Source: Elusimicrobiota bacterium (lineage in GTDB: Bacteria > Elusimicrobiota > Elusimicrobia > Elusimicrobiales > UBA9959). From it: DNA of 7,341 nt. Positions within the stretch are counted from its first letter, which is position 1, and each line of letters begins with the position of its first letter. The stretch spans positions 1-7,341 of the forward strand of contig DNQL01000028.1 in the NCBI GenBank assembly GCA_003500765.1. The letters run 5' to 3'. Below, in pieces: positions 1-5,307 of the stretch. The notes beneath the pieces were generated by a model. The model made no database searches, was not told the origin of the DNA, and was given only the letters and a program-made list of their open reading frames with translations. Both the position numbers and the translations under genes were made by a program.

Positions 1-128
1 GGAAGGCGCCGTTTCAGCGGCGCTTGAGAGGCGGAAAGTTTCAGTCTTTCCCCTCGGCCGCTGAATACAGCGGCCGCGGCTCAGGGGCGTAAAGTCCCGG
101 TTAGCGGCGCTGCCGCGGGGAGGTGCTT
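1..128. other. Upstream region with consecutive GC-rich hairpins; possible tail of a truncated upstream gene
   Basis: No complete gene fits here. Perfect inverted repeats are visible: GCGCCG at 6-11 with CGGCGC at 18-23; GGAAAG at 33-38 with CTTTCC at 46-51; CGGCCGCTG at 55-63 with CAGCGGCCG at 68-76 (9-bp stem, AATA loop); and GCGGC at 104-108 with GCCGC at 112-116. None is followed by a T-run, so these are not textbook terminators. Two + frames are open from the window edge, one to a TGA at 62-64 and one to a TAA at 90-92. Either could be the C-terminus of a cut-off upstream gene, and both read as low-complexity basic or small residues that I do not recognise. The stretch could equally be a structured 5' leader of the operon that begins at 129. 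Confidence 0.4.
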
Positions 129-317
129 ATGCCAATGGGTGACGGAACGGGGCCGGCCGGTAAAGGGCCGGGGACGGGCAGGGGGACCGGCGGCTGCCGT
201 GATGGCGCGCGGGGCGGTTCAGGAAGGGGGAAATGGGCCGCCGCGGTCGGCGCGGTTCTTGCGTTGGTGTCCGTGCTGATAAATATTTTATTGTCTGACA
301 AAGAGAAAAAGGACTAG
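129..317 (+). CDS. Small Gly-rich DUF5320-like protein with C-terminal membrane helix
   Basis: This 62-residue protein starts with the pattern MPMGDGTGPxGxGPxTGRG (residues 1-19), the signature I associate with the DUF5320 family (typically MPRGDGTGP...GPMTGRG). The family is of unknown function and is often found near NifX/NifB-type iron-molybdenum cofactor proteins and ferredoxin-ATPases. A Gly/Arg-rich stretch with one Cys (C23) runs to about residue 35. A hydrophobic segment follows at about 36-55, then a charged tail rich in Lys, Asp and Glu, so a single-pass membrane anchor is likely. The ATG at 129 is preferred over an in-frame GTG at 123 because GGGGAGG (117-123) lies 5 nt upstream of the ATG and the family motif begins at MP. 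It ends 8 nt before a paralogue that shares its N-terminus. The membrane anchoring is inferred, not established for the family. Confidence 0.72.
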   Translation: MPMGDGTGPAGKGPGTGRGTGGCRDGARGGSGRGKWAAAVGAVLALVSVLINILLSDKEKKD

Positions 318-325
318 GAGGCCAT

Positions 326-667
326 ATGCCAAGAGGGGACGGAACTGGACCGAGGGGTGACGGACCGCGCACAGGACGCGGTATGGGCGGCCGCGGCACG
401 GGTGGCGGGATGGGCAGGGGAATGGGAAGAGGCCTGGGCCAGGGCGCCGGGCGGGGGATGGGCGCGGGTATGGGACAGGGGGGAGGTATGGTGGCCGTAG
501 TGGACTCGGCCAAATGCGTCGCCTGCGGCGCCTGCGTGTCCTCCTGCTCCGCCGGCGCTATATCGATAGCCAGCGTCGCGGTCATAGCCGCCGCCAAATG
601 CGTCGGCTGCGGGGCCTGCGTGGAAGCCTGCGCTCCCGGGGCCATCTCGATGAAAAGCCGCCGATGA
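326..667 (+). CDS. DUF5320-like N-terminus fused to a 2[4Fe-4S] ferredoxin domain
   Basis: This 113-residue protein has two parts. Residues 1-19 repeat the DUF5320-like signature (MPRGDGTGP...RTGRG), followed to about residue 54 by a Gly/Met/Arg linker made of GRGMG-like units. Residues 56-110 form a bacterial-type ferredoxin with two complete CxxCxxCxxxC motifs: C64, C67, C70, C74 and C92, C95, C98, C102. These should bind two [4Fe-4S] clusters for low-potential electron transfer, probably in the cytoplasm. TAGGAGG (315-321) gives a strong ribosome site 4 nt before the ATG. The gene lies 8 nt after a shorter paralogue and its TGA overlaps the next ATG (ATGA), implying translational coupling. 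An internal GTG at 491 with GGGAGG at 481-486 could allow a short, ferredoxin-only product. The electron partner is unknown; the radical SAM enzyme and flavin protein downstream are candidates. Confidence 0.85.
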   Translation: MPRGDGTGPRGDGPRTGRGMGGRGTGGGMGRGMGRGLGQGAGRGMGAGMGQGGGMVAVVDSAKCVACGACVSSCSAGAISIASVAVIAAAKCVGCGACVEACAPGAISMKSRR

Positions 668-1449
668 CGGAGGGGGGATACTCGGCGGCCTCGGACTGGT
701 TCGCCGCTTATGTCAACGGCTTCCGTGACGCCGGCGGCGCGTTGCCGCCGGCGCTGCAGCTCAAATTAGAGCACAGTCTTCGCGTGGCGGAGGACGCCGG
801 GCGGATAGCCGCGGAACTGGGCCGCGACCCGGCCTATGTCCGCCTGGCGCGCGCGGCGGGCCTGCTGCACGACATAGGCCGTTTCGCGCAGTTCTCCTCG
901 TCGGGGAATTTTTCCGATTCATCGTCCGACCACGGCGAGGCAGGCGCCGGGGTGATGGCCTCGCGGTCGGGGGAGTTCATCTCCGACCCCGCGGAGGCCG
1001 CCCTGATAACCTGCTCCGTCCGTTGGCACAACAGGCGCACGGGCGATATCCCCGGCGACCTGGCCGGGCCTGAGGCCGCCCTCTTGCTGCTGGTGCGCGA
1101 CGCCGACAAGCTCGATATCATGCGCATAGCGCTGGAGTCCATGGAGAGGGACGGCTTCAGCGACCTGCCCTCGATGCTGCCGGGCGTAAGCCTTTCCGGC
1201 GATATAACGCCGGGAACGCTGGAGGCCGCGGGGGACTGTTCTCTCCCCGCCTCGAGCCTGCGCACGCTGTCCGATTTCATTATAATGGTGCTGGGCTGGT
1301 TCCGCGATTTCAATTACGCCCCCTCGCTGCGGCTGGCGCTGAGGCGCGGGATACCGGAAAAGCTCAGGAGCCGCCTTCCGGCCGGGCCGGCCGTGGACGG
1401 ATTCTTCAAAGATATTCTCGAAGCCGCGCGCGCCGGCGCCGGCATTTAA
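664..1449 (+). CDS. HD-domain metal-dependent phosphohydrolase
   Basis: This 261-residue predicted cytoplasmic protein carries a full HD-superfamily signature: H37, the H69-D70 pair in a LLHDIGRF segment (67-74), H90 in DHGE, H122 in a WHN segment, and D148 in RDADKLD (145-151). These residues coordinate one or two divalent metals in HD phosphohydrolases and phosphodiesterases acting on nucleotides or phosphoesters. The arrangement (HDIGRF, then DHGE, HN, RDADKLD) resembles the COG1418-like HD proteins with no fixed substrate, so no substrate is assigned. The C-terminal third has no motif I recognise. The frame is open 5' of 664, but that reading is the shadow of the ferredoxin gene. The ATG at 664 overlaps the upstream TGA as ATGA and lacks a good Shine-Dalgarno, fitting coupled translation. 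It ends 10 nt before the next gene. Confidence 0.88.
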   Translation: MTEGGYSAASDWFAAYVNGFRDAGGALPPALQLKLEHSLRVAEDAGRIAAELGRDPAYVRLARAAGLLHDIGRFAQFSSSGNFSDSSSDHGEAGAGVMASRSGEFISDPAEAALITCSVRWHNRRTGDIPGDLAGPEAALLLLVRDADKLDIMRIALESMERDGFSDLPSMLPGVSLSGDITPGTLEAAGDCSLPASSLRTLSDFIIMVLGWFRDFNYAPSLRLALRRGIPEKLRSRLPAGPAVDGFFKDILEAARAGAGI

Positions 1450-1459
1450 CGGAGGCCTT

Positions 1460-1834
1460 ATGGATTGGAAAGCCAAGCTCAGGGAAGCGTGGGAGAACCG
1501 CGAGGGTTATATGATCTTCACCACGGTGGACGGCGCGGGCATGCCCAATTCGGTCTATGTCCTGGGCGTGAAGCTGCTGGCCGACGGCAGGTTCGCGGTC
1601 ATCGACAATTATTTCAACAAGACCCGCGCCAATATTATGAACGGCAGCCGCGGCTCGCTTCTCTTCATCTCCAAACCGCGCACTTCCTACCAGGCCAAGG
1701 GCAGGATAGAGTATGTCACCTCAGGCCCCGCTTTCGAAGAACTGAAGGCCGAAGTGCCGGAAAAGTACCCGCGCCTGGCCGCGGCCCTGCTCACCGTGGA
1801 TGAGCTTTACTCCGGCGCCGAGCGCCTCAACTGA
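1460..1834 (+). CDS. Pyridoxamine 5'-phosphate oxidase-family FMN-binding split-barrel protein
   Basis: This 124-residue protein matches the short stand-alone PPOX (Putative_PNPOx) family. It has an N-terminal helix, then beta strands including MIFTTVDGAGMPNSVYV (18-34). A phosphate-binding-like segment follows, NYFNKTRANI (50-59), with K54, T55 and R56 likely contacting FMN phosphate. A strand at 77-90 (YQAKGRIEYVTSGP) is also typical of the family. Members bind FMN or sometimes F420 or heme and act as small flavin reductases or oxidases; being short, it is unlikely to be the true PdxH enzyme. GGAGG at 1451-1455 lies 4 nt before the ATG. It sits 10 nt after the HD gene and 9 nt before the radical SAM gene, within the operon. 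The substrate is unknown; a flavin redox role fits the nearby ferredoxin. Confidence 0.85.
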   Translation: MDWKAKLREAWENREGYMIFTTVDGAGMPNSVYVLGVKLLADGRFAVIDNYFNKTRANIMNGSRGSLLFISKPRTSYQAKGRIEYVTSGPAFEELKAEVPEKYPRLAAALLTVDELYSGAERLN

Positions 1835-1843
1835 GCCCGCCCC

Positions 1844-2782
1844 ATGCCGGTATTCGGACCCGTACCCTCGCGCAGGCTGGGCGTCAGCCTGGGGATAAAC
1901 AATATCCCTCCCAAGCACTGCACCTATTCCTGCGTCTATTGCCAGCTGGGGCGCACCAGTTCCATGACGGCGGAACGGCGCTACTTCTACCCGCCGGCCG
2001 GCCTGGCGGTCGAGGCCGGCAGGAAACTGGACAAGCTCGCCGCCGCCGGCGTGCGGCCGGACTACCTGACCTTCGTCCCCGACGGAGAACCCACGCTGGA
2101 CGTCAACCTGGGGATGGAACTGGAACTGCTTAAAAAGCACGGCATAAAGACCGCCGTCATCAGCAACGCCTCGCTCGTCTTCATGCCGGAAGTGCGCCGG
2201 GACCTGGCGCTGGCCGACCTGGTCTCGCTGAAAGTCGATTCCGTGGACGAGGAGGCCTGGCGGGCCGTCGACAGGCCTCACGGCGCGCTGAAACTGCGCG
2301 ACATCCTCGAAGGCGTCGCCTCCTTCGCGCGGGAATACAAGGGGCGCCTGGTCACCGAGACGATGCTGGTGAAGGGCGTCAACGACGGCGAGCCTGCCCT
2401 GCGCCGCACCGCCGCTTTCCTGGCGGGGGTAAAGCCCGCTATGGCTTATATTCTCACCCCGACCCGGCCGCCGGCCGAGCCGGGGGCGGAGAAATGCGGA
2501 GAAGAGGCCATGACGGCGGCCTGGAACATATTTTCTTCGGCCGGGCTGGCCGCGGAGATAGTGGCGGGCTACGAGGGGAACGCCTTCGGGGGGGGCGGCA
2601 GGCCGGAAGAGGAACTGCTCGCCATCTGTTCGGTACACCCGATGCGCGAGGACGCCGCGGAGGAATTCCTGGGCCGGGCCGGGGCCGCCCCGGGAACGCT
2701 GGGGGAACTTGTCCGGCGCGGCCTGCTGGCCCGGTCCGTCTTCGGCGGGGCGGTATTTTACCTCCGGAAATTCGGAAAGTAG
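1844..2782 (+). CDS. Radical SAM protein, COG0731 (TYW1-related) family
   Basis: This 312-residue protein begins with the diagnostic N-terminus FGPVPSRRLGVSLGIN (4-19). The radical-SAM cluster motif CxxxCxxC follows at C26, C30 and C33 (CTYSCVYC), which binds the [4Fe-4S] cluster that cleaves S-adenosylmethionine. A GEPTLD segment (81-86) corresponds to the SAM-binding GGE-like motif. The TIM-barrel core extends to about residue 235, and residues 240-312 resemble the small winged-helix-like tail seen in bacterial members (HPMREDA...FLGRAGA...GGAVFYLRKF). Archaeal relatives (TYW1) make wyosine bases in tRNA, but bacterial homologues are mostly uncharacterised, so no substrate is claimed. The ATG is fixed by the conserved N-terminus; no Shine-Dalgarno is visible, so translation probably depends on the gene ending 9 nt upstream. 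The ferredoxin in the same operon could supply reducing electrons. Confidence 0.88.
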   Translation: MPVFGPVPSRRLGVSLGINNIPPKHCTYSCVYCQLGRTSSMTAERRYFYPPAGLAVEAGRKLDKLAAAGVRPDYLTFVPDGEPTLDVNLGMELELLKKHGIKTAVISNASLVFMPEVRRDLALADLVSLKVDSVDEEAWRAVDRPHGALKLRDILEGVASFAREYKGRLVTETMLVKGVNDGEPALRRTAAFLAGVKPAMAYILTPTRPPAEPGAEKCGEEAMTAAWNIFSSAGLAAEIVAGYEGNAFGGGGRPEEELLAICSVHPMREDAAEEFLGRAGAAPGTLGELVRRGLLARSVFGGAVFYLRKFGK

Positions 2783-2798
2783 CGGGGCCGCCTTGTTT

Positions 2799-2804
2799 TA
2801 TGAT
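2799..2804 (+). promoter_or_regulatory. Candidate -10 box for the arginine decarboxylase gene
   Basis: TATGAT matches TATAAT at five of six positions and lies in an AT-rich island (2792-2813) within GC-rich DNA. No convincing -35 box is seen. Initiation about 7 nt downstream would give a leader of about 68 nt holding the palindrome GCTTAAGC (2824-2831) and a GAGGA ribosome site (2865-2869). Confidence 0.4.
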
Positions 2805-2878
2805 AAAGTCATACCGGACCGGGGCTTAAGCTTTCGCCCGACGGCCGGATATCGGAATCAAAGCGAGGATAAAACTAA

Positions 2879-3424
2879 ATGCAATTCGTTCCCAAAGAGA
2901 TATTTCTGACCAAGGGCGTGGGCCGCCACGTCGAGAAGCTGGCCAGTTTCGAGGAAGCGCTGCGCGACGCCAAGATCGCCCGGTTCAACCTCGTGCACGT
3001 ATCCAGCATCTTCCCTCCCAAGTGCAAGCTGATAAAGCCTTCCCAGGGCCTGACCCATCTCAAGAGCGGCCAGATAGTGCACGCCGTGCTGGCGCGCAAC
3101 GCCGTGCAGGAGAACCACCGCCTGGTGACGGCCTCCATCGGCCTGGCCATACCCAAGGACCGCTCCAACCACGGCTACATCTCCGAGCATCACAGCTGGG
3201 GCGAGACCGACAAGCGCGCCGGCGACTACGCCGAGGACCTGGCCGCCATGATGTTGTCCACCACGCTGGGCATCGAGTTCGACCGCGACGCCTCCTGGGA
3301 CCAGAAGGAAGAGGTCTGGGAGATGAGCGGCAAGATCGTGCGCACGATGAACATGACCCAGTCCGCCATCGGCCGCGAGGGCATCTGGACCACCGTGGTC
3401 TCGGCCGCCGTCTTCGTCCGCTGA
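2879..3424 (+). CDS. pdaD: Pyruvoyl-dependent arginine decarboxylase
   Basis: This enzyme converts arginine to agmatine and CO2, an entry to polyamine synthesis or acid-resistance chemistry, using a pyruvoyl cofactor made by self-cleavage. The 181-residue length fits the bacterial/archaeal PvlArgDC family (about 155-195). The NLVHVSSIFPP segment (37-47) contains the cleavage pair S42-S43: S43 should become the pyruvoyl group at the alpha-chain N-terminus, leaving residues 1-42 as the beta chain. N37 fits the conserved active-site Asn, and E103 in the GYISEHH segment (99-105) is the likely catalytic acid. These assignments follow family knowledge; no alignment was run. The N-terminus (PKEIFLTKGVGRH) is typical. 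GAGGA (2865-2869) lies 9 nt before the ATG. The gene has its own likely promoter and terminator, so it is probably monocistronic; no other polyamine gene is visible. Confidence 0.93.
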   Translation: MQFVPKEIFLTKGVGRHVEKLASFEEALRDAKIARFNLVHVSSIFPPKCKLIKPSQGLTHLKSGQIVHAVLARNAVQENHRLVTASIGLAIPKDRSNHGYISEHHSWGETDKRAGDYAEDLAAMMLSTTLGIEFDRDASWDQKEEVWEMSGKIVRTMNMTQSAIGREGIWTTVVSAAVFVR

Positions 3425-3443
3425 ACGGCCCCTCCGCAAAAAG

Positions 3444-3481
3444 AAGAGGCCGGCTCTCCGGAGCCGGCCTCTTTTTTGTTT
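3444..3481 (+). terminator. Strong intrinsic terminator after the arginine decarboxylase gene
   Basis: A perfect 13-bp stem pairs AAGAGGCCGGCTC (3444-3456) with GAGCCGGCCTCTT (3461-3473). The loop TCCG is closed by C-G, making it a UNCG-class stable tetraloop in RNA. A T-run follows (3472-3477, then GTTT). It begins 20 nt after the stop codon. Confidence 0.93.
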
Positions 3482-3502
3482 AAGTGCCGGCCTTCTTTAA
3501 AG

Positions 3503-3508
3503 TAGAAT
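3503..3508 (+). promoter_or_regulatory. -10 box placed for a leaderless transcript of the regulator gene
   Basis: TAGAAT lies 6 nt before the ATG at 3515. No Shine-Dalgarno is present between it and the start, and a strong terminator lies just upstream, so the gene needs its own promoter. Initiation would fall on or next to the ATG. No clear -35 is seen. Confidence 0.5.
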
Positions 3509-3514
3509 TTCGAT

Positions 3515-4360
3515 ATGGCGACCATCTTCTCCGATACGCTGACGAAACTGCGGCGCGAGGCCGGCTTTCCCACGGCCTACCGCTTCTTCCACGACAACGG
3601 GGGGGACAAGGTCCTCGGGATGTGCTACCGGAAGTACCTGATGATGGAGCAGGGGAGGATACTGCCCCAGTTTAAACACCTGCGCGGCTTCATCTTCGGT
3701 ATGCACCTTGTGCGGCGCAGCGCGGCCTCGAGGGAGCTGGTGCGGGCCTGGCTGCGCACCATGGCCGGCGAAGAACTTTACGGCGAGATACTCGAACCCA
3801 TGCTGGCGGAATCCCCCGAGAAACTCAGGCTTTCTCCTTCCCAGAAGATGTTAAAAGAGGCCCTGGCCGGCCGCAAGTTCTACATGACCCCGGCCCACCT
3901 CGCCCTGGTCTCAGCCAGCGGGGAGAACTATCTCGCCTTCCTGCTCTTCTCCAACGACTCGGGCTCCTGGACGCCGGAGAGACTGGCGGAGGCTGGCGGG
4001 TTCAAAAAAGCCGCCGCGGCCGCGATCATAAAAAGATTCCTCGCCGCCAAACTGCTGCGCAAGGCCGGCGCGGGCTATAAGTGCCCGCTGGCTGGCGGCC
4101 TGCTCGAGATGCCTCCCAAGATCGCGGCCCCTGCCGCCTACGAGGCGCTCAAGCGCAGGCAGGAGGAACTGATCCTCACCGGCCAGCGCGCTTACCTGCG
4201 GCGCGGTCTTTTCAGGGCCGACGCGGACGCCATACGGGATTTTTACCCGATGATGTCGGTGAACGTTTCCTCCTCCCATGTCTACGCCGTGAAAGAGAGG
4301 ACCGCCAAGTCCGCCCTCTTCGCCGTGGAAGGCCGCGTGGTCAAGATCCGGGATTTCTGA
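3515..4360 (+). CDS. Probable transcriptional regulator, XRE-like HTH plus winged-helix segment (TIGR02147-like)
   Basis: This is a 281-residue soluble protein. Residues 7-60 read as an XRE/Cro-like helix-turn-helix: TLTKLRREAGF (8-18), then AYRFFHDNGG, then YRKYLMMEQGRILP (38-51), where EQG-x-x-x-P is the usual end of the fold. Residues about 123-190 resemble a winged helix: a LALVSASGENYLAFLL helix, SWTPERLAEAGGF, then a recognition-like helix and a KAGAGYKCPL wing. The remaining C-terminal part (about 200-281) ends in a beta-rich stretch (MMSVNVSSSHVYAV). The layout recalls TIGR02147/DUF4423 proteins, common as multiple paralogues in Fibrobacteres, Bdellovibrio and Elusimicrobia, but the match is from memory and is only moderate. 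There is no Shine-Dalgarno; a -10 box 6 nt upstream implies a leaderless message. Its target genes are unknown; the adjacent arginine decarboxylase is one possibility. Confidence 0.65.
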   Translation: MATIFSDTLTKLRREAGFPTAYRFFHDNGGDKVLGMCYRKYLMMEQGRILPQFKHLRGFIFGMHLVRRSAASRELVRAWLRTMAGEELYGEILEPMLAESPEKLRLSPSQKMLKEALAGRKFYMTPAHLALVSASGENYLAFLLFSNDSGSWTPERLAEAGGFKKAAAAAIIKRFLAAKLLRKAGAGYKCPLAGGLLEMPPKIAAPAAYEALKRRQEELILTGQRAYLRRGLFRADADAIRDFYPMMSVNVSSSHVYAVKERTAKSALFAVEGRVVKIRDF

Positions 4361-4549
4361 CCGGTGCCCCTGAAGGGCACTAAAACACCGATAAACTATC
4401 CCGCGCTTCCGTAAGTCCAAAAACTTTCCCGTTGGGCCCTACGCTCCTTACCGTGCGGTCAATTTTTCCGTAAACTATTCTCAAGGGCCGGGTTAGGGCC
4501 CGCTGAAAACGCCGCGGACGCGGCACATATAACAGGAGATAAAAGAATA
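4361..4549. other. Intergenic region with a weak hairpin and short repeated motifs
   Basis: Directly after the regulator stop, GTGCCC (4364-4369) pairs with GGGCAC (4375-4380), and flanking CGGTG (4363-4367 in part) can instead pair with CACCG (4386-4390). No T-run follows, so termination here is doubtful. The motif AAACT-WTYCYS recurs at 4393-4403, 4421-4431 and 4472-4482; the first two differ at one base. TTCCGTAA occurs exactly at 4407-4414 and 4466-4473. GGGCC at 4485-4489 can pair with GGCCC at 4497-4501. The region is more AT-rich than the genes. I see no ORF, tRNA or known RNA; it must contain the promoter of the gene at 4550, possibly with operators or a small RNA. Confidence 0.4.
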
Positions 4550-5239
4550 ATGAAAAAACTGACAGCCATAGTTTCGCTGATGTCCTTCGCCTTCCCTCTG
4601 AGCGCCCAGGTCAACTTCGACCAGGGAGTGGACGTCAAAGCCTTCGTCGCCGAGGCTTCCTCCGCGGAGATAGCCCTGCCCGAGGCTAAGATCACCGGCG
4701 TTCCGACGTACAGCAGCCGCGACTGCAAAAAGGTGGAGTTCAGGGCCGACAGCCCGCTGACCTCCGCCGATATCACGCTGCGCAGCATGGAGATGTACCA
4801 GGACTGCCAGAACTTCGGCCACCCGGTCGGCCAGATTTGCACGCCGCGCCCGCAGTATTACAATGAGACCACCCGCGTCGTCATCACCGAAGCGCGCCAG
4901 CTCAAGCCGGAACAGAAAGAGGTTTTCGAGGTCTGTCTCTGGGGCCCCTTCCTCACCATAAAGCCGCTGGAGGCCGTTTATAAGTACAAGAGCCGCGTCA
5001 CCTTCGACGGTATCTACATGACCCCCAAGGGCCTCATCGAGAGCCAGTCCAAAGCCGTCGGCACCGGCCGCTGCACGCTGGCGATGGATACGGGCAACAC
5101 CTGCATCTACCGCTGCCCGGAGGGGAACTATATCTCCCGCCCCAACCCCTTCCCGGTGATACCGTCCCCCAATCAGTGGGTGGGCCCGATACACACCCCC
5201 TGCGCTCCTACCGCCCAGCAGAGCCCCATCGGCCTGTAA
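4550..5239 (+). CDS. Secreted eight-cysteine protein of unknown function
   Basis: I do not recognise this 229-residue protein. It has a clear Sec signal peptide: MKK, a hydrophobic core (4-17), and likely signal peptidase I cleavage after A19 in LSA-Q. The mature part holds eight cysteines (59, 86, 97, 129, 175, 185, 189, 218). The even number and export suggest up to four disulfides in an extracytoplasmic, beta-rich fold; there is no lipobox and no second membrane segment. The C-terminal third is rich in Pro, Asn and Cys (CIYRCPEGNY at 185-194, then PNPFPVIPSPNQ). AGGAGA (4534-4539) lies 10 nt before the ATG. Stand-alone gene: preceded by a 189-nt intergenic region and followed by a terminator shared with the convergent metG. 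It is probably lineage-restricted; an inhibitor, envelope or adhesion role is possible but not supported. Confidence 0.8.
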   Translation: MKKLTAIVSLMSFAFPLSAQVNFDQGVDVKAFVAEASSAEIALPEAKITGVPTYSSRDCKKVEFRADSPLTSADITLRSMEMYQDCQNFGHPVGQICTPRPQYYNETTRVVITEARQLKPEQKEVFEVCLWGPFLTIKPLEAVYKYKSRVTFDGIYMTPKGLIESQSKAVGTGRCTLAMDTGNTCIYRCPEGNYISRPNPFPVIPSPNQWVGPIHTPCAPTAQQSPIGL

Positions 5240-5251
5240 GAGGGTAAGCGC

Positions 5252-5296
5252 AAAAAAAGAAAGCCGGCTGGAGACCCAGCCGGCTTTTCTTTTTTT
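5252..5296. terminator. Bidirectional intrinsic terminator between convergent genes
   Basis: AAGCCGGCTGG (5261-5271) pairs perfectly with CCAGCCGGCTT (5276-5286) around an AGAC loop. An A-run (5252-5258) lies on the left and a T-run (5290-5296, plus TTTT from 5285) on the right. It can therefore end + transcription from the secreted-protein gene (stop at 5239) and - transcription from metG (stop at 5308). Confidence 0.92.
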
Positions 5297-5307
5297 AGGG
5301 AAGGCGG

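Noticed and set aside
83..117. GGGGCGTAAAGTCCC followed by a small GC hairpin loosely recalls the 3' half of the GEMM-I (c-di-GMP) riboswitch core (GACGCAAAG).
   Set aside because: The matching GGCAAACC segment before the preceding hairpin is absent and the GGTAGC-type P3 element does not align. An Infernal scan with RF01051 would settle it; a score above its gathering cutoff would revive the idea.
127..645. Long minus-strand Pro/Ala-rich reading frame opposite the DUF5320 genes.
   Set aside because: It is the complement of Gly/Arg-rich codons on the + strand, with low complexity and no ribosome site or domain.
514..663. Extension of the HD-protein frame upstream of 664, giving a longer protein.
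   Set aside because: The extra 50 residues are an Arg/Leu-rich shadow of the ferredoxin cysteine codons; the ATGA overlap at 664 is the natural coupled start.
1460..1834. Calling the PPOX protein PdxH (true pyridoxamine phosphate oxidase).
   Set aside because: At 124 residues it is far shorter than PdxH (about 200-220) and lacks its C-terminal dimerisation region.
1721..2638. 305-codon minus-strand open frame opposite the radical SAM gene.
   Set aside because: High GC suppresses stops. The frame has no recognisable domain, and the opposite strand carries a clear radical SAM protein.
4364..4380. Hairpin right after the regulator stop as an intrinsic terminator.
   Set aside because: The stem is only 6 bp and is followed by TAAAACACC rather than a T-run, so I keep it only as part of the intergenic description.
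4528..4533. TATAAC as the -10 box of the secreted-protein gene.
   Set aside because: A start 7 nt downstream would cut off the good AGGAGA ribosome site at 4534-4539, so the real promoter is probably further upstream.
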